From: JBECKR01 sp040235415
GTDB taxonomy: Bacteria; Acidobacteriota; Polarisedimenticolia; Polarisedimenticolales; Polarisedimenticolaceae
NCBI GenBank assembly: GCA_040235415.1
Contig: JBECKR010000225.1
Coordinates: forward strand, 1-13,398
Length of the DNA stretch: 13,398 nt
Reading direction: 5' to 3'
Shown: piece by piece, positions 7,540 through 13,398 of the stretch
Numbering within the stretch: position 1 is the stretch's first letter
Layout of the letters: each line of letters begins with the position of its first letter
Translations under genes and position numbers: made by a program
Notes under the pieces: model-generated
What the model saw: only the letters and a program-made list of their open reading frames with translations
What the model was told of the DNA's origin: nothing
Database searches by the model: none

Positions 7540-7957
7540 GCGGCTTCGCGAACACCGCCTGGACCTTGGCGCGGGCGTAGCCGCGGTGCTCGTAGAACCG
7601 ACGGGCGTCCTCCCGGACGACGTTGCTGCGCACCCGCATCGTCGCGAAGCCGCGCGCCGCCGCCCAGGACTCGGCCGCCTCGACGAGCCGTCCCCCGATC
7701 CCACGGCCCCGCTCGGCGTCCTCGACCACGAGGCCGCCGAGCTCGGCGAACGGCTCGGACTCGATCCTGCAGGCCGCGAACACGTGGACCCAGCCGACGA
7801 CACGGCCGCCGGCCTCGGCGACGAGCACCGCGTGATCTTCGTGCGCCCGGATCGCCGCGAGCCGCTCGGCGGTCTCCGCGGCGCCCGCGGGATACCCGAG
7901 CTGCGTCGAGAGCCCGGCGATCGCCTCGGCGTCGTCCGCCGCGGCCTCGCGGATCAC
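7502..7957 (-). CDS. GNAT family N-acetyltransferase
   Basis: A 151-residue single-domain GNAT protein, starting at GTG 7957. It begins VIREAAADDAEAI, the usual first strand and helix. It has VVGWVHV (53-59) as the central strand, LGGLVVEDAERGRGIGGRL with the acetyl-CoA loop R83-G-R-G-I-G88, and the C-terminal block ARRFYEHRGY (118-127) typical of the fold. It would transfer acetyl from acetyl-CoA to an amine in the cytoplasm; the substrate cannot be told. The GTG overlaps the stop of the transglutaminase-like gene (GTGA) and no good ribosome site is seen, so it is probably made by coupled re-initiation as the third gene of that operon. The core fold ends near KPL (138-140). The last 11 residues, Arg- and Pro-rich, lie mostly in the overlap with the permease gene and look like a read-out extension. 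Confidence 0.88.
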   Translation of the reverse strand: MIREAAADDAEAIAGLSTQLGYPAGAAETAERLAAIRAHEDHAVLVAEAGGRVVGWVHVFAACRIESEPFAELGGLVVEDAERGRGIGGRLVEAAESWAAARGFATMRVRSNVVREDARRFYEHRGYARAKVQAVFAKPLRACRRSTPAPS

Positions 7958-9921
7958 GGGCGGACCTGGACGTCGGCGCCCGTCGCCCGCCGGGCCGCGA
8001 CCCAGAGCTTCTTGAGCTCCCGGAACGCGTCCGGCTCGAAGCGCCGCCGCGACAGCACGACCTCCGAGCTCGCGGTCAGCGTGTCGCCTTCGACCGCGGC
8101 CTGCGAGACGGCCGACCAGCCGTCGCCGCTCGCCTCGTCGCCCGACGGGGCGGGCGTGCCCTCCGGAATGCCGTGCACGACCGAAGCGTAGCGCAGCGTC
8201 CGCGGATACTCGTAGACGACCGCCGTCTCGCGGCGCCCGAGCGACACGCGCGGCAGCTCGCCGAGCGCGCCGGGAAAGACGGCGAGGAGCTTCGGCGCCG
8301 GCACCCCGCGCAGCGGCACGAGGCGGAGCCTCGCGGTCTCGACGAACGCGCCGTCCGCGGCCTCGTCCTCGACCGTCTGGTCCTCGATCGCGACCCGCGG
8401 CCAGACGTCGTCGAGCGCGCGCGCCGTCGCCTTGCGGAAGCCCTCGGCGTCGTCCCTCCACGCCCGGCGGGCCCGCGTCGCGGACTCGCCGCGTCGGGTC
8501 GTGACCAGCGTCGCCGCGATCGTTCCGTCGGGGCCGATCTCGGCCTCGAGCCTGCGCTCCACGCGGTTGTCCTCGGCGCGACCCTCGGGGAGCCGGACGA
8601 GCGCGCTTTGACGGTCCGCGAGCACGAGCCCGGTCTTGCCCGCAAGGTCCGAGGACAGCGTCCCGATCGCGGCGTACTCGTCGGTCGGGTCCACGATCAG
8701 GAGCCGCCCGAGCGATCCGGCCTCGACCGTCGCCCCGGAGACCTCGTTCGGAACGGGGACGTCCGCGGGAAGGGGCACCGCGACGATGAAATGATTGAAG
8801 GCGCCCATGCTGGGCACCGACGACGAGACCGTGTCGTTCGTCGTGAGGTTCACGAGCACTCCGTAGGAGCGCTGCCCTTCGGAGGCGAGCATCGCCTGCA
8901 GGAGCGTCGCCTTGTCCTTGCAGTCACCGTAGAGGTGCTCCAGGACCTCCGACGCGGGGTGCGGCCGCAACCCTCCGATCCCGAGCTCCTTCGCGACGTA
9001 GCGGACCCGGTCGCGCACGAACTTCGCCGTCTCTCGGGTGCGCCTGAGCGCGCCGGCCTCGCCGTCCGCCGCGATCCCTTTCGCGGCCTCCGAGATCGCC
9101 GGGGTCACGGCCCGGCGGTCGCCCGCGATCGACTCGAACCACGACCCGAGCGCCGTCCAGTCCCGGAGCGCGACGCCGGAGACGCGCGCGTCGGCGGGCG
9201 GATCGAACGCCACCACGAGCCGCGGCTGCCGCGCGTTCGGGTCCTCGCCGAGCGGCTCGACCGCGACCGGCTCCAGATCGCGAAGCTCCCAGATCCGAGT
9301 CTCGCCCCGCACCTCGGGGTCGGGACCGTCGGCGTGCAGCCAGTCGAAGCGCACGGTCCACCCCGGCGGGGTGGTGAGCGTGAACCGCGACCGGTCGACA
9401 CGGACGCCGACACCGAAGGAGGTGTCGTACGTCAGGTCGTACGGCGTGACGACGGCCTCGAACTCGAAGAACACGAGGCTGCCCGGGGCGGTGTCGTCGA
9501 CGTGGACCCAGCGCGTGCGGCTGTCGGTCAGGAAGTCGTCCGACAGGGTGACGTCGACCGCGTCCTCCCGGTTCCGGCGCCCTCGACCGAACGGGGGCAG
9601 GTGCCAGGCGCGGGAGCGCACCTTGTCGCAGGTCGTCTCGTCGTAGTGGAACTTGCCGATCCTGAAACGTCCGGCGTCGGACCGCAGGACCTGGATCGCA
9701 CGCCGCATCCGAAGCTCGTAGCGTCCGTCCGGCTGTACCGTGACCGTCGTCTCGTCGAGCAGCACCCGGGTCGGCTCCGGCGGGATCTCCGGACCGATCG
9801 TCGGGGCCGCCTCCGCGATCGCCTTGGCCCAGTCGGGGATGCGGGCCTCGGCGACCGGCGGCATCGCCGCCGCGATCACGACGGCGACGACGCACGCCGT
9901 CCGCGAAACGAGCCCCCGCAT
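7954..9921 (-). CDS. Secreted DUF3857 / transglutaminase-like protein, catalytic triad intact
   Basis: A 655-residue protein starting at ATG 9921, with GGAGG 7 bases upstream. A signal peptide (hydrophobic 9-20, cut after AEA at 26) exports it. Residues about 40-230 are a DUF3857 beta-rich domain. Residues about 270-430 are a transglutaminase-like (papain-fold) domain: YGDCKDKA carries Cys334, FNHFIV gives His377 and IVDPTDEY gives Asp411, a full Cys-His-Asp triad. The C-terminal about 200 residues form a beta-rich region usual in this family. Family knowledge: DUF3857 plus transglutaminase-like proteins occur widely in Acidobacteriota and Bacteroidota, and their biochemical role is largely undefined; they could act as amidases or proteases rather than cross-linkers. 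The start shares one base with the stop of the upstream DUF3857 gene (TGATG), and the stop overlaps the GNAT start (GTGA), so all three are one transcript. Confidence 0.9.
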   Translation of the reverse strand: MRGLVSRTACVVAVVIAAAMPPVAEARIPDWAKAIAEAAPTIGPEIPPEPTRVLLDETTVTVQPDGRYELRMRRAIQVLRSDAGRFRIGKFHYDETTCDKVRSRAWHLPPFGRGRRNREDAVDVTLSDDFLTDSRTRWVHVDDTAPGSLVFFEFEAVVTPYDLTYDTSFGVGVRVDRSRFTLTTPPGWTVRFDWLHADGPDPEVRGETRIWELRDLEPVAVEPLGEDPNARQPRLVVAFDPPADARVSGVALRDWTALGSWFESIAGDRRAVTPAISEAAKGIAADGEAGALRRTRETAKFVRDRVRYVAKELGIGGLRPHPASEVLEHLYGDCKDKATLLQAMLASEGQRSYGVLVNLTTNDTVSSSVPSMGAFNHFIVAVPLPADVPVPNEVSGATVEAGSLGRLLIVDPTDEYAAIGTLSSDLAGKTGLVLADRQSALVRLPEGRAEDNRVERRLEAEIGPDGTIAATLVTTRRGESATRARRAWRDDAEGFRKATARALDDVWPRVAIEDQTVEDEAADGAFVETARLRLVPLRGVPAPKLLAVFPGALGELPRVSLGRRETAVVYEYPRTLRYASVVHGIPEGTPAPSGDEASGDGWSAVSQAAVEGDTLTASSEVVLSRRRFEPDAFRELKKLWVAARRATGADVQVRP

Positions 9922-11921
9922 CACCCCGCCTCCCCGTGCCGGAACGGCAGCGTCGAGCGGTCCCACTCGGCGACGCGGTCGAGGAACGACCGCAGCAAGC
10001 GGTAGTCGTCGGGCCGCACCACCGGGAGCCGGAGGTCGAGCGTGCGGTCGACCTCGAACCCCGAGTCCGTCCGGGTGATCCGCAGCTCGTACCGCCCGAA
10101 GGGCGTATCGAGCCGGACGGCGTCGGGCGCCTCGCCGGGCACGAACCCCTCGGGCGCGGCGACGGCGAGGTGCATGCGCTCGACCCTCGGGTAGTCGAAC
10201 ACGACGGCGTTGTGCCGCTCGCCTTCGGGTAGCGTCGGGACCTCCTCGATCCACGGCCCGCTCCAGTGCAACAGGTAGACGTCGGCCGTATCGTCGACCG
10301 GGACGTCGGTCGCCTCGACTTCGCAGGCGACCTCGAGCGGCGCCTTGGGATCGTCGAGGTTGCGGACTTCGGCCGAAAGCACGTCGCGCTCCGGACCGGC
10401 GCCGCACAGACGATCGATGCGCTTCGTGCGATCCTCGGGCGAGAGCTTCCGCAGTCGGCGGCGCTCGGCGAGCGCGACCTGGCCGGTCCCGGACTCGGTC
10501 CACTTTCCCACGAGCGAGAAGTTGCCGTCCGAGAACGCGACGGTGCCCTCGCGCTTCGCGACGCTCGAGGCCGAGTCCGCGAACGGCATTGTCAGCGCTC
10601 GACCGCCGCCCTCGGTGATCTCGAGCCCTTCGCCGCCGGAGTACCACCACGGGATCTCGCCGTACGGCAGTCCCGATCCGGGAGCGAGGATCAGCGGCCG
10701 GTCGCGGATCGTCGAGCCCTTCTCCCGGACGATCACGAGCGTGCCGTCGAACTGGCTCATGGCCCGGATGCCGATGTCGAACAGGCTCTCGGTGCGGTCC
10801 GCGACGAAGATCAGGCTCGCGCGCGCGTCGAACGCGCGGGCGACCGTGATCATCAACAGGTCGGTCGAGAACGCCGATCCCTTGCGGCGCTCCAGGAGAT
10901 CGAGGATCGGGTCCTTGCCGGACTTGTCGTCGCGCTGGACCTGCTGCAGCTCCTCGAAGCTCCGCAGGTCGCTGCGCTCGACGTTGGCGTCGATCCACGC
11001 GTACGCCTTCCGCAGGGCGTCGTCGAGCGACGACTTCTTCGCGTCGATCTCGAGCGTCTGGAGCACGCGCTTGACCGTCCGCTTGCGCTCCGTGAGGTAC
11101 GTCACGAACCGGTCGAGGAACACGCCCATGTTCCCCCAGTAGCTCTCGAACGTCGTGCCGATCGGGAGGTAGTACAGCACCAGGGCGGCACGGACCTCGG
11201 GCTTCGGCGGCATCAGCGGCTCGACGACCGGGGGCGCGAGGTCGTGGCCGACGACCACGATGTGCTGGTGCTCGACTTGGGACTTGATGTCGAGCCCTTC
11301 GGTCCGGGACAGCTTGTACGCCGCCGGGCGTTGCGAATAGGGCTTCCACTCGTAGCGGAACGACTTGATCGGCCAGTCGCGCTGCAGCTCGATGCGATCG
11401 AACGGCAGGTACCCGGACTCCCGCAGGACCCAGCCGTAGTCGATCACGCAGCCGGGCACGACCCCCGGCAGCGCCGCCTTCAGGGCGATGAACTCGTCGC
11501 GGCCGGCCTTCGCGACCGACTGGCGCTCGAGCGCCGACTTCGGGAGCTCGAGCACGGTACCGTCGGGAAGGATCGTCCGGCCCCACCAGGTGTCGAGCTT
11601 GCCGTCGTCCGCGTACATCGGGATCTCGATGTCCGCGACCGCGCGCGCCTCGTTCGAGAGGATCTTGGCGCGGAAGTGGTAGCCCGTCGCCATGTCCTCG
11701 CCGAGGTCCTCGTCCCGGAACGTCTCCTCGACCAGGATCACGGCGTCCCGCACGCCGTTCTCGGGATCGGCCTCGAGCGCTTTCTCCTCGGCGGTCATGG
11801 CGGTCGGTCCCGGCTCGATCCGGAGCTTGGTGCGCTCCGCGGCCCGGGGCGGAGTGACGGCGGAGGCGGCGGCGCACACCGCGACCGCCGCGACGGCGAA
11901 CGTCCATCGAATCGGCGTCAT
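9921..11921 (-). CDS. Secreted DUF3857 / transglutaminase-like protein, catalytic residues lost (probable pseudoenzyme)
   Basis: A 666-residue protein starting at ATG 11921, with GGGAG 9 bases upstream. A signal peptide (hydrophobic 8-21, cut after ASA at 21 or RAA at 28) exports it. It follows the same plan as the next gene: DUF3857 region at about 50-270, transglutaminase-like region at about 290-430, and a C-terminal domain ending with an LDLRLPVVRPDDY-type block. Where the paralogue has GDC, it reads GSA (Ala350). FNH becomes FDG (Gly393), and IVDP becomes ILAP (Ala413). The Cys-to-His spacing of 43 residues is the same in both proteins, which supports the alignment. It therefore should lack peptidase or transglutaminase activity and may be a binding or partner subunit (inference). 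It is the first gene of the operon and shares one base with the next gene. An AT-richer promoter region lies upstream. Confidence 0.88.
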   Translation of the reverse strand: MTPIRWTFAVAAVAVCAAASAVTPPRAAERTKLRIEPGPTAMTAEEKALEADPENGVRDAVILVEETFRDEDLGEDMATGYHFRAKILSNEARAVADIEIPMYADDGKLDTWWGRTILPDGTVLELPKSALERQSVAKAGRDEFIALKAALPGVVPGCVIDYGWVLRESGYLPFDRIELQRDWPIKSFRYEWKPYSQRPAAYKLSRTEGLDIKSQVEHQHIVVVGHDLAPPVVEPLMPPKPEVRAALVLYYLPIGTTFESYWGNMGVFLDRFVTYLTERKRTVKRVLQTLEIDAKKSSLDDALRKAYAWIDANVERSDLRSFEELQQVQRDDKSGKDPILDLLERRKGSAFSTDLLMITVARAFDARASLIFVADRTESLFDIGIRAMSQFDGTLVIVREKGSTIRDRPLILAPGSGLPYGEIPWWYSGGEGLEITEGGGRALTMPFADSASSVAKREGTVAFSDGNFSLVGKWTESGTGQVALAERRRLRKLSPEDRTKRIDRLCGAGPERDVLSAEVRNLDDPKAPLEVACEVEATDVPVDDTADVYLLHWSGPWIEEVPTLPEGERHNAVVFDYPRVERMHLAVAAPEGFVPGEAPDAVRLDTPFGRYELRITRTDSGFEVDRTLDLRLPVVRPDDYRLLRSFLDRVAEWDRSTLPFRHGEAG

Positions 11922-11981
11922 CGGTCGAATCTCCCGTGATGCGCCCGGCGAGGTGCGGGGCGCGGGGTTGCTCGTCCGCGA

Positions 11982-12012
11982 ATTGTAAGTCTGGATCTGG
12001 AATTTCTGTCGA
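11982..12012 (-). promoter_or_regulatory. Candidate sigma70-like promoter for the DUF3857 operon
   Basis: Read on the minus strand, TCGACA (12012-12007) resembles a -35 box and TACAAT (11987-11982) a -10 box; each matches consensus at five of six positions, with a 19-base spacer. They sit in the only AT-rich patch of a GC-rich region, about 55-60 bases before ATG 11921. The spacer is at the long end of the usual range, so this is a plausible site only. Confidence 0.4.
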
Positions 12013-12064
12013 TTTCGATCGTCCGGCAAGGTCGACCGATCCGCTCGACTTTCCCGCGCCCGCG

Positions 12065-12093
12065 TTGACGCGCCCGGGCGCGAGGCCGATGAT
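12065..12093 (+). promoter_or_regulatory. Candidate promoter for the AmpG-like gene, possibly leaderless
   Basis: TTGACG (12065-12070, five of six matches) is followed by a 17-base spacer and GATGAT (12088-12093, four of six). Transcription would begin about 12100, at or next to the GTG start at 12102. This agrees with the absence of a ribosome binding site at a normal distance before that codon. A 14-base palindrome covers the 5' part of the spacer. The -10 is weak. Confidence 0.3.
12069..12082. repeat. 14-base perfect palindrome in the divergent promoter region
   Basis: CGCGCCCGGGCGCG is identical to its reverse complement. It starts within the candidate -35 of the plus-strand gene and extends into the spacer. 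It could be an operator for a dimeric repressor, but palindromes of C and G arise easily at this GC content. Confidence 0.35.
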
Positions 12094-12101
12094 GAAGCCC
12101 C

Positions 12102-13398
12102 GTGCCGCCCTCCCCGACCCAGTCCGACGCCCGCCCGGGGCCGATCGAAAGCCTCCGCCACGCGCTGCGGTCGTGGCGGATCGGGTCGGTCACGCTGCTG
12201 TCGTTCGCCTCGGGGCTTCCGCTCGGGCTCGTGTGGATCGCGATCCCGGACTGGATGCGCGATGCCGGGGTCGACATCCGCATCACCGGCCTGTTCACCC
12301 TCGCGCAGGCGCCGTGGTCCTTCAAGGTGCTGTGGTCGCCTCTCATGGACCGCTGGGTGCCGCCGTTCTGGGGGCGGCGGCGGGGCTGGGCGGCGATCGC
12401 GCAGGTCGCGCTGCTCGTGCTGTTCCTCGGGCTCGCCGGGGTCGGGAACCGTCCCGAGACGCCGTGGATCGTGTTCGCCTACGCCCTCGCGATCGCGTTC
12501 GTCTCGGCCTCGCAGGACATCGCGGTCGACGCGTACGCGGTCGACGTGCTGCTGCCGGAAGAGCACGGCGTCGCCGTCGGAGCCCGCACCGCGCTGTACC
12601 GCGCCGCGATGTTCGCCGCCGGCGGGATGGCGATCTGGATCGCCTCGCTGTGGTCGTGGCCGGGGGTGTGCCTCGTGCTCGCCGCCGGCTTCCTTCCGGC
12701 GGTCCTCGTGACCTGGAAGGCCCCGGAGCCGGGCGTTCCCCCGGGTGCGCCGCGGACGCTCCGGGAGGCGGTGTGGCACCCGTTCCTGGAGCTCCTGACG
12801 CGCCACCGCGCGCTCGAGATCCTGGCGTTCGTGGTGCTCTACAAGCTGGCCGACAACCTCTCGCAGTCCTTGATGCGGCCGTTCCTGCACGACATGGGCT
12901 ACACCGCGTTCGACCGCGGCCTGATGCTCGCGACGCTCGGCACGTGGGCGACGGTCGGCGGCACGTTCGTCGGCGGCTGGCTCACGCCGGTGCTCGGGCT
13001 CGGGCGGTCGCTGTGGATCTTCGGCGTCCTGCAGATCGTCTCGAACGTCGGCTACGTGCTCGTCGCCCACAGCCCGCCGAGCCGCCCGCTGATGTACTCC
13101 GCGATGACGTTCGAGTCGCTGTGCACCGGGCTCGGGATGGGCGCGTTCTCCGTCCTGCTGCTCCGCATCACGCGCAAGCGGTTCTCGGCGACGCAGTACG
13201 CGCTGTTCTCGAGCCTGTTCGGCCTGCCGCGGATCTTGGCGGGACCGGTGACCGGGTTCACGGTCCACGCCGTGGGATGGTCCGCGTTCTTCTGGCTCAC
13301 GATGCTGGCCGGGATCCCGGGCCTCCTGCTGCTGCAGCGCTTCGCGCCGTGGAGCGAGCGCGAGCCGACCTTCGAGGTCGAGGCGCCGCGCGTCGGAC
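12102..13398 (+). CDS. AmpG-like major facilitator superfamily transporter, C-terminus cut by window edge
   Basis: The frame is open from GTG 12102 to the right edge (432 residues). The only in-frame start after the stop TGA at 12093 is this GTG. A 30-residue hydrophilic N-terminus precedes the first helix (SVTLLSFASGLPLGLVW). The loop after helix 2 has LMDRW (81-85) and GRRRGW (91-96), the MFS motif-A region. SQDIAVDAYAV (137-147) is the hallmark of the AmpG / PAT subfamily. Further hydrophobic helices run to about residue 410, then a charged tail starts (WSEREPTFEVE), so most of the protein is present. Family knowledge: AmpG imports anhydro-muropeptides for cell-wall recycling, while relatives move other substrates, such as acetyl-CoA in eukaryotes. 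Nothing here fixes the substrate, and no cell-wall recycling enzyme lies beside it. It is divergent from the DUF3857 operon, with a 180-base shared region. No clear ribosome site is seen. Confidence 0.87.
   Translation, partial: MPPSPTQSDARPGPIESLRHALRSWRIGSVTLLSFASGLPLGLVWIAIPDWMRDAGVDIRITGLFTLAQAPWSFKVLWSPLMDRWVPPFWGRRRGWAAIAQVALLVLFLGLAGVGNRPETPWIVFAYALAIAFVSASQDIAVDAYAVDVLLPEEHGVAVGARTALYRAAMFAAGGMAIWIASLWSWPGVCLVLAAGFLPAVLVTWKAPEPGVPPGAPRTLREAVWHPFLELLTRHRALEILAFVVLYKLADNLSQSLMRPFLHDMGYTAFDRGLMLATLGTWATVGGTFVGGWLTPVLGLGRSLWIFGVLQIVSNVGYVLVAHSPPSRPLMYSAMTFESLCTGLGMGAFSVLLLRITRKRFSATQYALFSSLFGLPRILAGPVTGFTVHAVGWSAFFWLTMLAGIPGLLLLQRFAPWSEREPTFEVEAPRVG

Noticed and set aside
5359..7803. 814-residue minus-strand open frame opposite the permease
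   Set aside because: The translation is dominated by Arg, Asp, Glu and Gln repeats mirroring membrane-helix codons; the plus strand is a clear DctQM protein.
7958..8461. In-frame upstream extension of the GNAT protein
   Set aside because: The extension is Arg-rich and lies inside the transglutaminase-like gene; the GNAT fold begins at VIREAA, at GTG 7957.
9922..11907. In-frame upstream extension of the triad-bearing DUF3857 protein on the minus strand
   Set aside because: A signal peptide and ribosome site fix the start at 9921, and the upstream bases encode the paralogue in another frame.
9921..11921. The first DUF3857 gene as a decaying pseudogene
   Set aside because: The frame is intact over 666 residues with a signal peptide and ribosome site, and it is translationally linked to the next gene, so loss of the triad looks like functional divergence rather than decay.
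10266..11939. 557-residue plus-strand open frame opposite the first DUF3857 gene
   Set aside because: No recognisable domain, and its composition is that of a shadow frame of the minus-strand protein.
12030..12037. GGTCGACC palindrome in the right intergenic region
   Set aside because: An eight-base palindrome is expected by chance at this GC content and sits in no clear relation to either promoter.

Overview
The window is about 70% GC and densely coded. It holds ten protein genes in four blocks, and the two at the edges are cut. The gene types suggest a Gram-negative bacterium of an Acidobacteriota-, Myxococcota- or Eisenbacteria-like lineage. These types are outer-envelope lipoproteins, a tandem pair of DUF3857/transglutaminase-like secreted proteins, a gluzincin-plus-propeller protein and a TRAP transporter with a T-component. 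Phylum cannot be settled from this window. I see no tRNA, rRNA, CRISPR array, insertion sequence or phage gene.

Layout. (1) Positions 3499 down to 1, minus strand: thioredoxin (trxA), a lipoprotein with a thioredoxin domain and a TPR-like tail, and a secreted HExxH metallopeptidase-like protein with a TolB/PD40 propeller that leaves the left edge. Gaps are 50 and 19 bases, so this is probably one operon. (2) 3726-7539, plus strand: a three-gene TRAP transporter of the TPR-associated type (TatT lipoprotein, DctP-type binding protein, fused DctQ-DctM permease). The permease appears to start at a CTG codon overlapping the previous stop. (3) 11921 down to 7502, minus strand: two DUF3857/transglutaminase-like proteins and a GNAT acetyltransferase, joined by TGATG and GTGA overlaps. 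The GNAT gene runs 38 bases tail-to-tail into the permease gene. (4) 12102 to the right edge, plus strand: an AmpG-like major facilitator transporter, divergent from block 3.

How the genes may work together. The TRAP block is a self-contained secondary uptake system. TatT and the binding protein act outside the inner membrane, and DctQM is the ion-driven permease. The substrate is unknown, and the binding protein lacks the usual carboxylate-binding arginine by my hand alignment. Block 1 has a cytoplasmic thioredoxin and an exported lipoprotein with the same WCGPC motif, so it covers thiol chemistry on both sides of the membrane. In block 3 the first DUF3857 protein has lost all three catalytic positions of the transglutaminase fold while the second keeps them, which suggests a pseudoenzyme/enzyme pair. 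No clear novel defence or mobile system is present. The pseudoenzyme pair, the CTG start and the atypical TRAP binding protein are the points most worth following up.
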